Origin: Pedobacter soli
GTDB lineage: Bacteria > Bacteroidota > Bacteroidia > Sphingobacteriales > Sphingobacteriaceae
NCBI RefSeq assembly: GCF_900101435.1
Contig: NZ_FMZH01000003.1
Span: forward strand, 248,001 to 312,000
Length of the DNA: 64,000 nt
Reading direction: 5' to 3'
Positions within the stretch are counted from its first letter, which is position 1. Each line of letters begins with the position of its first letter. The translations under genes and the position numbers were made by a program. A model generated the notes under the pieces. The model did no database searches. It worked only from the letters and a program-made list of their open reading frames with translations, and was not told the DNA's origin. Shown here one piece after another: positions 9,701 through 17,985 of the stretch.

Positions 9701-9768
9701 TGAAATTGATTTAAAAACCTAAATTACAGAAGAGAAATTGAACGCAAAAGCTTTGAGGGTTTAAACTA

Positions 9769-10821
9769 TTAGCAAACCATAAACTCAAATCCATTATTAC
9801 TTGCTATCGTTATTAAAGGTTCGATCGTTGTTCTAAACTTTCCTTTGTACGAATCGGGTAACTTATCCACCTGATCAAGATCAGGAAAGATACTTAGGTA
9901 ATCCTCTAATATTTTCTTCTCAATAGATTTAGCCTTTATAATCTCTATCGCCTGCTTTTGAAGATGATAAAAAGCATCAAAGTATTTATCCAACTTGGGT
10001 AATTTATCCGATTTCGAACTGTTGAACTTAGGATTAGCTGGGATTAAGTTCCAAAACAAATCATGCGAAACGAATGCATAAGGAATAAAATGTTCTACTG
10101 CAAAAGCTTTTTCATGTAACCTTGAATTGGTGTATATGCAATCCACTCCTCCCAATTCAGCAATAACCATATTCCAGCAATTCCGTTGTTTCAGCAAGCC
10201 ATTTCTTTTGGCCGGCTTAATCAATTTATTAGGAATATCGGGCACATTTGGATTGTGCTTCTGTAAATATAAACTCAGGTTCCAATAACAAAAGTCTTTT
10301 AAAACCCCAATGTTAGACATCAGGTAATTTACCCAGACCGGATTAATGGTGATATGGGTTTCATCAACAGCATACAAACAATCATTTTCAAATTGACTGG
10401 ATGCTTGATAAATAAATTTTGAGTTTTCAGCCTTTGCAGGAAACCAAGGGCTTAAAAAACGATGGGGTACTTGTTTATTAAAATGCCACAAGGCTTTTAG
10501 TGTTTCTCTATTTGTACTATTATTTAATTGTTTTTTTATCCTGCTACGATCCTCATCTATGGTGAGGTTCTCGCTTAAAGCAATAAGACCAACTGCTTTA
10601 TGTAATTGATCTTGTTTACCAAAACTAACATTAAAATAATTAATCGTATACCAGCTGGTAGCTACCATAACTACAAACAGCCTATGCTTAGGAATGTAAT
10701 ATTCTCCTCGTTCCACCTCTTCTAAAATAGATAGAAACCAATAGAATTTGTAGGCTGCAGCAGTATTATTAAAACTTGCCTTTAACAGATTTATGGGTAA
10801 GCGTTCGTGAAAAGGGATCAT
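9769..10821 (-). CDS. HNH endonuclease protein (second gene of a candidate nuclease pair)
   Basis: A 350-residue protein whose C-terminal half holds an HNH fold: Cys228, then VEHFIP (Glu243-His244), Asn258 in WNLIPAN and Asn267 in FNSSKSD. This resembles the HNH_4 type, with the usual (D/E)H...N...N catalytic pattern. The first 200 residues are mostly helical and aromatic-rich and match nothing I recognise. It lies 69 bp downstream of the McrB-like/HNH gene on the same strand, probably co-transcribed. I infer a restriction or defence role; the target and the N-terminal function are unknown. No methyltransferase or ATPase accompanies it. Confidence 0.75.
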   Translation of the reverse strand: MIPFHERLPINLLKASFNNTAAAYKFYWFLSILEEVERGEYYIPKHRLFVVMVATSWYTINYFNVSFGKQDQLHKAVGLIALSENLTIDEDRSRIKKQLNNSTNRETLKALWHFNKQVPHRFLSPWFPAKAENSKFIYQASSQFENDCLYAVDETHITINPVWVNYLMSNIGVLKDFCYWNLSLYLQKHNPNVPDIPNKLIKPAKRNGLLKQRNCWNMVIAELGGVDCIYTNSRLHEKAFAVEHFIPYAFVSHDLFWNLIPANPKFNSSKSDKLPKLDKYFDAFYHLQKQAIEIIKAKSIEKKILEDYLSIFPDLDQVDKLPDSYKGKFRTTIEPLITIASNNGFEFMVC

Positions 10822-10890
10822 TGAGATTCAATATATCTACTAACGGAAGAAAATAAAATTCGGGAGTAATGTACTCTTGGAAAGCTTTGT

Positions 10891-11922
10891 TTAATCCACT
10901 TTAAACCTATACCGATCTCTATGGTCAGCTAGGTATTTTTGCTGTTTTTTATTAAATGCTCCAACATTAGCCTTTTTAAGATTCCAGGCTTCGAAAACTT
11001 CTTTTGCTTCATCTTTAAGTAATATATCTCCACTATCAGTAAAACTGATAAAACCTTTATCAAAAAGCTTATCAACATGTGGACTTAAAAGTAACCCATT
11101 ATTACCATCAAGCTTTTCATCATCTTTCGATTTGCACCAGGGTTTAATGTGGCTGGCAATTAAAAAAGCCAAATCAGATATACCCGTAATTCTACAGCAT
11201 TTTTCCTGGTTAACAACATTCTTTCGAAATGTTCCCTGACCTAATCTAGCCTTAATCAATGTCTCTTTTTCAATTTCAGTCCGATTTGAGTTTTTGATTT
11301 TTTCTTCTTCATTTTCTTCCTCTTGACTTGCCGAAGTTAAATTTGTTGCCTCAACTAACTGAGCGTATATCAATAACATTGCTTTCAAGTCAGCAATCAA
11401 TTCATCTTGTGCGGGTAAATCAACTAAGCTATAAAATTTAGAAATGATATTTCCTGCTTCGTAATCACCGGGCAAATGGCTTTTGGTAGTCTTATTCTTT
11501 CTTAAATCAATTTCAGCTGAAGAAAATAATTGCGGGTTATAATGTATTCGCGATCTCAACTCTTCAGCTCTATTCTTCAAAACTTTCCGATACCCACCCT
11601 TAATTTCTAAACCAACACTAGTTACACCCTGATTTAAGGTTAAATAGAAGCCTGACATGTCTTCCCTAAATATATAAACGGGATAATAACCATCTTGTGT
11701 CGTTTTCGTAACTAATACATCAAGGATTGCAACCCAAGGACAAGCCGCCCAGCGACTTTGGCCAGCTGATCCTTTGAATATATATTTTTCTGGTTCAGCA
11801 ACAATTTCCTCAACGGCATTCGGAAAATCTGTTCGTAATAAATTGGCTAGAGGATTATCGGTAAACTCTTCAAGAGTTGAAGAAGCATAATGTTTGAGAA
11901 CATTAATAAAAAATGCACGCAT
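10891..11922 (-). CDS. McrB-like N-terminal domain fused to HNH nuclease; putative modification-dependent restriction enzyme
   Basis: 343 residues with two modules. Residues about 25-190 look like the MrcB_N (DUF3578) domain: EKYIFKGSAGQSRWAACPW, GYYPVYIF and FYLTLNQGV. An acidic, Glu-rich linker (200-220) leads to an HNH_2-type nuclease at about 228-310: GTFRKNVV, CCRITG, ASHIKPW (His258), NNGLLLSP and DKLFDKGFISF. The reader-plus-nuclease layout resembles type IV enzymes that cut modified DNA. It lacks the GTPase motor of true McrB. It is the first gene of a probable two-gene unit with the HNH gene downstream. The defence role is inferred from architecture. Confidence 0.82.
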   Translation of the reverse strand: MRAFFINVLKHYASSTLEEFTDNPLANLLRTDFPNAVEEIVAEPEKYIFKGSAGQSRWAACPWVAILDVLVTKTTQDGYYPVYIFREDMSGFYLTLNQGVTSVGLEIKGGYRKVLKNRAEELRSRIHYNPQLFSSAEIDLRKNKTTKSHLPGDYEAGNIISKFYSLVDLPAQDELIADLKAMLLIYAQLVEATNLTSASQEEENEEEKIKNSNRTEIEKETLIKARLGQGTFRKNVVNQEKCCRITGISDLAFLIASHIKPWCKSKDDEKLDGNNGLLLSPHVDKLFDKGFISFTDSGDILLKDEAKEVFEAWNLKKANVGAFNKKQQKYLADHRDRYRFKVD

Positions 11923-11979
11923 AATATAATTGGGATGGGATTATAAAATTTGTTGCCACAGCCCCCAAGAATGCTTATT

Positions 11980-12012
11980 CAAAAGTTAAAAAGACAGCAA
12001 TATAGTTGCAAA
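11980..12012 (-). promoter_or_regulatory. Candidate promoter of the HNH gene pair
   Basis: On the minus strand, TTTG (12012-12009) is followed after exactly 20 nt by TAACTTTTG, close to the Bacteroidota -7 consensus TAnnTTTG. It lies about 60 bp before the start of the McrB-like gene. The remaining part of the 306-bp spacer 11923-12228 is AT-rich and shows no gene. Confidence 0.45.
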
Positions 12013-12228
12013 CAAATGCCGTATTGAGGTTAATTTCAACTTGTATTCTGTCCTTAGACTATTAAAAAAGATGCATTAGTAGGATGATTCGCAATCCCAA
12101 GGTAGTTATCTTTTTTTTAATAAAAAATATGACGCTCATAAACTATTAGAAATATGACACGAACTGTTTATTACAGTAGAAATTAGATAAGGGAATCTAA
12201 GCGCCCAACATTCCTCTTCTTATCAAAA

Positions 12229-12636
12229 TTAAAACCTATCATAAAACTCCACCCACCCCTCAAGAAACACAACTTCATTTGCTTCACTCTTATAAGGCAA
12301 ATAATAATGTCCGCCACTCTGATTTTCTGTGCTATAAAATTTGGCTACTAATACATCACTTTTATCTCCATGAGCGTTCGTTATTAGGGTATCGTAGATG
12401 ATAGCATAAGCAATTAAATCTTTCTGAGCGAGCATTTGTTTTAGGTCAGCCTCCAATTGCTTAATTAATTCAGTACTTAGCGGAAAATCGTCGCCATAAT
12501 TAGCCAGATATTGGATCGACTTACCAATTCGATCACTGTAAACCGCGATAGGATAAAATTCTCCATCTTGCTCTTTTAGCAACCATTTAGCTAAGGTAAA
12601 ACCATAGTTTAGTAAGTCAATCACTTGTTGTTGCAT
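12229..12636 (-). CDS. Hypothetical protein, possible immunity-type protein
   Basis: A small acidic cytosolic protein of 135 residues without signal or membrane segment. It starts QQQVIDLLNYGFTLAKWLLKE and has mixed alpha/beta character, with short aromatic strands near the end (GGHYYLPY, VVFLEGWVEFYDRF). I do not recognise the family. It is the last gene of a run of five small genes with 14-44 bp gaps, all on the minus strand. Such runs in Bacteroidota often hold orphan immunity proteins of polymorphic toxins, but no toxin is seen nearby. Confidence 0.65.
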   Translation of the reverse strand: MQQQVIDLLNYGFTLAKWLLKEQDGEFYPIAVYSDRIGKSIQYLANYGDDFPLSTELIKQLEADLKQMLAQKDLIAYAIIYDTLITNAHGDKSDVLVAKFYSTENQSGGHYYLPYKSEANEVVFLEGWVEFYDRF

Positions 12637-12679
12637 GGGTAAAAGTTATTTTTTAAAACTACTTGCTTAACGATAAAGA

Positions 12680-13318
12680 CTACCACTTCCACCATTTTTT
12701 CTTTCGCTCTGGGGTATTGCCAAACTGGTTTTTCTGACTTACCTGATATTCTTCGAGTACTCTTCCATCAAAACTAAACTTGTATGCAGTATAAGTCCAA
12801 TCTACTGCCAGGATGTAATTGTCACAAATTTCAATATTATACTTTCCTTCCAGGGTTGTCCAAATGTCGCGACCGCCATTCTGCCATAATATTTTTCCTG
12901 TTTTATCCAATCGACTAAGCTCCAATTCGCCATGCACCAAATAATCCTCTTCAAGATAATATATACCAAAACAAGTGAAAGCATCAGCCACAGTTTTCCA
13001 TTCTAAGCTCAATGATGGTAAGCTTAGTTTAAATACAGTATTAGAGCAACAAATTACCAAGCTATTATAACTTATTAAAATTGTATTTTCAGTGATTGCC
13101 GTAGCTCCTCCCTCAGAGTTGATTAAACAACTTGCGATGACTAAATCATCAACAATTAATTCAATCCCAACAGATGAGGTAGTCTGACGATGATTGCCAC
13201 TTATGTAAATTTTCTCGTAAACATGCAGATAGTCGGAGGAATCAGACTCATAACCTGTTTCATCATATAATTGAATGGTACAATTTTCAAGTACCAACGT
13301 TTGATTTGGCGTCCTCAT
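12680..13318 (-). CDS. Hypothetical beta-rich protein
   Basis: 212 residues, no signal peptide. The sequence is almost all beta-strand, with short repeated motifs such as VIASCLINSEGG, LVICCSNTVFKLSLPSL and LSRLDKTGKILWQNGG. The last resembles one blade of a PQQ-like propeller (x-D-x-x-G-x-x-x-W). The C-terminus is a basic, aromatic tail, ERKKKWWKW. Its start is 13 bp past the DUF2695 gene stop, so the two are very likely co-transcribed. Function unknown; a partner or immunity role is conceivable from the neighbours only. Confidence 0.7.
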   Translation of the reverse strand: MRTPNQTLVLENCTIQLYDETGYESDSSDYLHVYEKIYISGNHRQTTSSVGIELIVDDLVIASCLINSEGGATAITENTILISYNSLVICCSNTVFKLSLPSLSLEWKTVADAFTCFGIYYLEEDYLVHGELELSRLDKTGKILWQNGGRDIWTTLEGKYNIEICDNYILAVDWTYTAYKFSFDGRVLEEYQVSQKNQFGNTPERKKKWWKW

Positions 13319-13331
13319 AATTTATAATCTC

Positions 13332-13634
13332 CTAAACATGCCATAAAAATTCAAACTGCTCTTCAACATTTGCCAATACTTCGCAATCGCAGAACCCATT
13401 ATGATCTGTTAACCATTTTATAACATCCTCCACATTATTAATTCCTGTTATGTTTAAAAACCTAATGGTTAAGGCATGATCATCATTGCATTTTTCATGT
13501 TCAAAAGCTAAATCCAGATAGTCAAATAAGTTTTTGAACTGATCCTGGCTCATTGGTAATCTGGCTTGAAATTCTTTTAAGGCCTTGAAACGGAGCTCAT
13601 CACGGATTTGCTTCCGTATGTCTTTGTTATTCAT
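13332..13634 (-). CDS. DUF2695 family protein
   Basis: A 100-residue cytosolic protein. The first 30 residues form a charged helix and the rest carries the DUF2695 signature: LPMSQDQFKNLFDYLD, TIRFL, and near the end NGFCDCEVLANVEEQF, with the conserved CDCEVL. The biochemical role of the family is unknown to me. Members often sit in runs of small immunity-like genes, as here. Confidence 0.8.
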   Translation of the reverse strand: MNNKDIRKQIRDELRFKALKEFQARLPMSQDQFKNLFDYLDLAFEHEKCNDDHALTIRFLNITGINNVEDVIKWLTDHNGFCDCEVLANVEEQFEFLWHV

Positions 13635-13664
13635 CTTTGTGAGTTAGCATTTTAAGTATAAAGG

Positions 13665-13928
13665 TCAAATATTGATGTTAATACCCGGGAAGCTGGATTC
13701 GACAGCAGTCATAAGCTGATCGAATTCCTGATAACTGGAAAAACTTTCATCTTTATAGTTATCCTCGTCAAAAACATTATTACCATCAAAACAAAAAGAA
13801 TGTAATGTGAACAATTCATTTTTCATGCCCAGGGTAATGGTGTAGGATTCATCGTTTGCTCTTTTATAGTGAGCAATAATCTCCATTTTATTCTTAAGTC
13901 GCTTATAGATCTGTTTTGTGTGAGACAT
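13665..13928 (-). CDS. Small hypothetical protein
   Basis: 87 residues, no signal peptide. A basic N-terminal helix (KQIYKRLKNKMEI) precedes short strands and an acidic middle (FDEDNYKDESFSSYQEF). An internal Met at residue 15 is an alternative start. It is placed tightly between the lipoprotein gene (16 bp) and the DUF2695 gene (31 bp), which supports it being real. No family recognised. Confidence 0.6.
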   Translation of the reverse strand: MSHTKQIYKRLKNKMEIIAHYKRANDESYTITLGMKNELFTLHSFCFDGNNVFDEDNYKDESFSSYQEFDQLMTAVESSFPGININI

Positions 13929-13943
13929 TTATATTTTCATCTA

Positions 13944-14843
13944 TTAATAACCCCAATTTAAACAACTGATATTCCAGGTGTATTTTGTTTTGATGGGTTT
14001 ACCCAAAATTTGAGGCGCTTCCCAGCCTGCCATTTTTAATAGTTTCTTTTTTACTAATTGCTTACAACTAGTAGAGAGGTTATCTTCCGGAAATATTACA
14101 TCAGTTATAACTCCATCTTCATTGATGCTCAAAACCATCCTTAATCGGTTAGGTAAATGCTCAATCTTTGGTTCGTCTGTACATTTCAAGAGTACCGGCA
14201 TTATTTCAGTAGAAGCATATTTCATTAATAATAAATTATTACCTTTTTTATATACAGGACGGGCTTCCTTTAATGATTGATATATTGATTGTAAGCATAA
14301 GTGGGTTATTTCAGAACTTTCCAACTGCAAACGGGCTAATGCTACTAACGCGTTGGCTGAGGGTATTCCTTTAAACTGTTTAGTAAAATAAGCTGTATCT
14401 GAATTAACTCGCGTAAAATTATAAATAAGACTATCAAAATAGTTCTTTTTCAAAGGGTCAATCTGAGCTTTCCTACACTTTTCAACAAGTGATGATGTAG
14501 CTGACATCAATGCCCCTTTAACAAAATCGGGAGTAGAAATAACTTCGTAAGCAATATTTACATTATAACCAGTCAAATCAAGATTGGTGATTTGAGTCTT
14601 GTATTCATCAATTAAACCATTAAGATCTGCATTTGCAAAAGATATAGAATCGGCCTGCTTTGAAAGTGCCTCAATATCAAAAACATGTATCTCTTTTAGC
14701 TTTGTTCTATTCATTACAATTAAACCTTCATTGGATCGCTCTAAAGAGTCCTGTATTTTTTTAAATGATTGAATAATAGGCGAAGTGCAATTGATAATCA
14801 GCAGACAAAATAAGGCTTGTACGGTGAGCAGTAGGCGTTTCAT
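13944..14843 (-). CDS. Lipoprotein with TonB-C-like C-terminal domain
   Basis: 299 residues. The N-terminus is a lipoprotein signal (LLIINC, Cys19). The middle is helical. The last 70 residues resemble the C-terminal domain of energy-transducing TonB proteins: VLSINEDGVITDVIFPED, then CKQLVKKKLLKMAGWEAP and GKPIKTKYTWNI. There is no inner membrane anchor or proline-rich linker, so it is not a classical TonB; many Bacteroidota envelope proteins reuse this domain without energy transduction. It is the first gene of the five-gene run. Function otherwise unknown. Confidence 0.7.
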   Translation of the reverse strand: MKRLLLTVQALFCLLIINCTSPIIQSFKKIQDSLERSNEGLIVMNRTKLKEIHVFDIEALSKQADSISFANADLNGLIDEYKTQITNLDLTGYNVNIAYEVISTPDFVKGALMSATSSLVEKCRKAQIDPLKKNYFDSLIYNFTRVNSDTAYFTKQFKGIPSANALVALARLQLESSEITHLCLQSIYQSLKEARPVYKKGNNLLLMKYASTEIMPVLLKCTDEPKIEHLPNRLRMVLSINEDGVITDVIFPEDNLSTSCKQLVKKKLLKMAGWEAPQILGKPIKTKYTWNISCLNWGY

Positions 14844-14904
14844 TTTTTGAAGGTATACAATATCCCGAAAAGTAACAATGGCTTAATCTTCCATAGACTG
14901 GCCC

Positions 14905-14940
14905 AAAAACAAAAAAAGGAAACATCCTCAATGTTTCCTT
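14905..14940 (-). terminator. Terminator after the SnoaL-like gene
   Basis: On the minus strand AAGGAAACAT pairs with ATGTTTCCTT around a 5-nt loop, followed by TTTTTGTTTTT. It lies 35 bp past the stop of the gene at 14975 and separates it from the lipoprotein operon. Confidence 0.85.
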
Positions 14941-14974
14941 CATACGCTTAAAAGCTTCCCTTTGCAAACTTTCC

Positions 14975-15337
14975 TTACCCCATTCGGTAAAAGAACTCAT
15001 CGGCTACAATTTTACCGTCTTTTACTTCGTAAACGGCAATTTCGCTCATTTTAATGCGGCCATGTTCTTTATAGGTGGCATCGATATACATCACGATTGA
15101 AAAATGATTGTCGGCCACCAGGGGCTCGGAGCAGGTGGCGCTGTGAATTTCCTGTACGCTTTCTTCCCAGCGCAGGGTTTTGTCTTTTACCGCGGCTTTA
15201 CCTTCGGTAAGTTCCATTGGCGAGCCTTTAGGTTCGCGGCTTACCACGTTATCGGCATACAGTTCATCAATAGCCTGATCGTTTTTGCCTTCGCGGCAGA
15301 GCTTTACCAATTGGTTAGCAACTTCTTGTGTAGTCAT
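14975..15337 (-). CDS. SnoaL-like / nuclear transport factor 2 family protein
   Basis: A 120-residue single-domain NTF2-like cone-fold protein: an N-terminal helix VANQLVKLCREGKNDQAIDELYADN, then strands ending in SEIAVYEVKDGKIVADEFFYRMG. This is the layout of SnoaL-like stand-alone proteins, which act as small ligand binders or isomerase-like enzymes. Substrate unknown. It is a single-gene unit with its own terminator, divergent from the sulfatase across a 280-bp spacer. Confidence 0.85.
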   Translation of the reverse strand: MTTQEVANQLVKLCREGKNDQAIDELYADNVVSREPKGSPMELTEGKAAVKDKTLRWEESVQEIHSATCSEPLVADNHFSIVMYIDATYKEHGRIKMSEIAVYEVKDGKIVADEFFYRMG

Positions 15338-15617
15338 AATCTTATGTTTTTGGATAGTATAAAGACAGGTAAAAACGGCGAATTGTTTCTTTTAATCATT
15401 ATACCATTTATCAATTTCGTTATTATTTAAGATTCAGGCTGCTGTAAAAGTGCAGAATGACTACCTTTACCCCATACCATCTAACCAGATTGTGCTTAAC
15501 CCTAAAATTATACAGACCCGGGCTGGAAATAACAGCCTTAAACCATTATATACAGCAGGGGCTAAGCACCCTTGTTGTACAACATTAACCCAAGCCATAT
15601 AATCCCGATCCTCCGCT

Positions 15618-17687
15618 ATGAAAAGCAGCAAAAGAAACATCATCAGGTACACGCTCGTCCTCTTATGGTCGGCTTTGGCCGTATCAACTACAAATGCCCA
15701 GCAAAAGCCAAACATCATTTACGTTTTGGTTGATGATTTGGGCTATGGGGATCTGGGCGTACTTTTCCAGAACCAGAAAGCTAAAAACCTGCCTGCATTG
15801 GTTACGCCCAACCTCGACGCAATGGCCAAAGCAGGGGCGATACTTACCCAGCAATATGCCAATGCTCCGGTATGTGCACCATCCAGGGCCTCGCTGCTTA
15901 CCGGAGTAAACCAGGGTAATGCACACATCAGGGATAACCAGTTTGATAAGGCCCTCGAAAACAACCACACCATGGCCACTGTACTCAAAGATGCTGGTTA
16001 TGCTACTGTAGCCATTGGAAAATGGGGTTTGCAGGGAACAGATGAGAAGCAACGCCCCAACTGGCCTGCCCATCCCTTAAAAAGGGGCTTCGACCAGTAT
16101 TATGGTTATATGCGCCATGCCGACGGGCACGAACACTACCCGGTTGAAGGCGTTTACCGAGGTAAAAAAGAGGTATGGAACAATTACAATGAAGTATCGG
16201 CCGATTTGCAGAAATGTTATACCACCGACCTCTGGACGGCAAAAGCCAAAGATTTCATCATCGGTTTTGAAAAGCAGCACCAGGCTAAACAACCTTTCTT
16301 TATGTACCTGGCTTACGACGCGCCTCATGCCGTATTGGAATTACCTACACAAGCTTACCCTCAAGGCGGCGGACTGAAAGGCGGTTTGCAATGGCTGAAC
16401 GAGAAGGGTAAAATGATTAATTCGGCCACAGGTACTGTAGATAGTTACGTGCACCCCGATTATGCCAATGCCAGCTACGATGACGACCGCGATCCAAATA
16501 CACCTGCAAAGCCATGGCCAGATACCTATAAACGTTATGCCACTGCTGTACGCCGCTTAGATGATGCCATTGGCGATATCCGTACTTTATTAACCGACCT
16601 GAAAATTGCCGACAATACCATTATTGTGTTTACCTCTGATAATGGCCCGTCGATAGAATCGTACCTGCCTAAGCAGTACGTACCCAACCATCCTACCTTT
16701 TTTGAAAGTTATGGCCCTTTTGATGGCATAAAACGCGATTGCTGGGAAGGTGGTTTACGCATGCCTTCGGTAATTGCCTGGCCTAAACGCATTCCGGCCG
16801 GCAAGGTGGTTAATACCCCTTCCATGCTGTCTGATTGGTTACCTACCTTTGCAGATGCGGCTGGTGTACCTGTTCCGGCACGGATTACGGGAGTATCATT
16901 GGTACCTGCTTTAACGCAGACAGGTAAACAGGGCGAAAGCAAGGTTTATGTAGAGTATTTCGAATCAGGAAGTACCCCCGCATTTCCGCAGTTTGAGGCC
17001 AGTCATGCGAGCAGGAAACGCAACCAGATGCAAATGCTCAGGGTGGGCGATATGGTAGGTGTACGCTACAACATCAAATCGGCTGCCGATGATTTTGAAA
17101 TCTACAATGTGGTAAAAGATCCGAAAGAAACGAATAACCTGGCTAAAAATGGGGGCTTAAGTGAATTACAGCAACAGTTCCGCAACATGGCCCTGCAAGC
17201 GCACATGATGGACCAGCAAGCCAAACGCCCTTATGATAGTATCGCTATTCCGGGTGTAGCCAAGCCTGCAAGCACAAAAAAAGGTTTAAAATGGTCATTT
17301 TTACCAGGTACTTTCCATTACGTAACCGTTGCCAATCAGTCGAAACCTGCAACCAATGGAGTAGCGCAAACCTTAAGCACTGCCACCACGCCTAATAAAG
17401 GCATGCTGAATTATCAGGCCCTTTTAAAAATCGAAAAGAAAGGCACTTATACCTTTAAGCTGAGCACAGGTAGCAAAGCTTTTGTAAAACTCCACCAGAT
17501 TAACCTGCTCGATGCCGATTTTGGTTATACCAGCGGTCAGGTAATTGAAAAAACGGTGATGCTGGATGCAGGTTATCATCCCCTTAACATTTATGCCCTG
17601 AAAGGCGCCAATAATAGCTTAAAAATTGAGTTTAAAGGTGAAGATGGCGTGTGGCACAACCTGAGTGGAGAGAATTGTGTGTATTAG
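15618..17687 (+). CDS. Family S1 sulfatase (arylsulfatase-type) with C-terminal beta-sandwich
   Basis: A secreted or periplasmic sulfatase predicted to remove sulfate esters from glycans. A signal peptide covers about residues 1-27. VDDLGYGDLG provides the first metal aspartates (Asp39, Asp40). The formylglycine motif is CAPSRASLLTG at Cys86, so a maturase is needed. GKWGLQG and TSDNGPS complete the active site. At 689 residues it is longer than a bare sulfatase; residues about 545-689 form an extra beta domain, PA14-like in look (GTYTFKLSTGSKAFVKL, GYHPLNIYAL). It stands alone but lies 7.6 kb from the GH88 pair, so a shared role on sulfated uronic glycans is plausible. I saw no copy of the HTCS operator upstream. 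Confidence 0.92.
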   Translation: MKSSKRNIIRYTLVLLWSALAVSTTNAQQKPNIIYVLVDDLGYGDLGVLFQNQKAKNLPALVTPNLDAMAKAGAILTQQYANAPVCAPSRASLLTGVNQGNAHIRDNQFDKALENNHTMATVLKDAGYATVAIGKWGLQGTDEKQRPNWPAHPLKRGFDQYYGYMRHADGHEHYPVEGVYRGKKEVWNNYNEVSADLQKCYTTDLWTAKAKDFIIGFEKQHQAKQPFFMYLAYDAPHAVLELPTQAYPQGGGLKGGLQWLNEKGKMINSATGTVDSYVHPDYANASYDDDRDPNTPAKPWPDTYKRYATAVRRLDDAIGDIRTLLTDLKIADNTIIVFTSDNGPSIESYLPKQYVPNHPTFFESYGPFDGIKRDCWEGGLRMPSVIAWPKRIPAGKVVNTPSMLSDWLPTFADAAGVPVPARITGVSLVPALTQTGKQGESKVYVEYFESGSTPAFPQFEASHASRKRNQMQMLRVGDMVGVRYNIKSAADDFEIYNVVKDPKETNNLAKNGGLSELQQQFRNMALQAHMMDQQAKRPYDSIAIPGVAKPASTKKGLKWSFLPGTFHYVTVANQSKPATNGVAQTLSTATTPNKGMLNYQALLKIEKKGTYTFKLSTGSKAFVKLHQINLLDADFGYTSGQVIEKTVMLDAGYHPLNIYALKGANNSLKIEFKGEDGVWHNLSGENCVY

Positions 17688-17711
17688 CACTAATTACAGC
17701 TGATTGATCAT

Positions 17712-17756
17712 AAAATATCCTCTATGCTGATGAAAGTATAGGGGATATTTCTTTTT
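17712..17756 (+). terminator. Terminator after the sulfatase gene
   Basis: AAATATCCTCTAT pairs with ATAGGGGATATTT (one G-U pair) around a 12-nt loop, followed by CTTTTT. It lies 25 bp past the sulfatase stop. Confidence 0.8.
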
Positions 17757-17887
17757 GAACCGATCATGATTTAATATGGAAAATGTGAGATGGGAAATGG
17801 GAGGTAATCTCGCCATAGGCTTTTTGCACTATGGGCTATTAACTATGAGCCATAGCTCATCCCAATCAATGACATATATAAAAAGAT

Positions 17888-17985
17888 CGTCATTGCGAGG
17901 AGGAACGACGAAGCAATCTTTCCTGCTAGTCATCTCTTATTATAAAGATTGCTTCGTCGGCTGAAAAAGCCTTCTCGCAATGACG
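17888..17985. repeat. Palindromic element, free-standing copy of the inner repeat at 5106-5203
   Basis: CGTCATTGCGAGGAGGAACGACGAAGCAATCTTT and AAAGATTGCTTCGTCGGCTGAAAAAGCCTTCTCGCAATGACG. Confidence 0.8.
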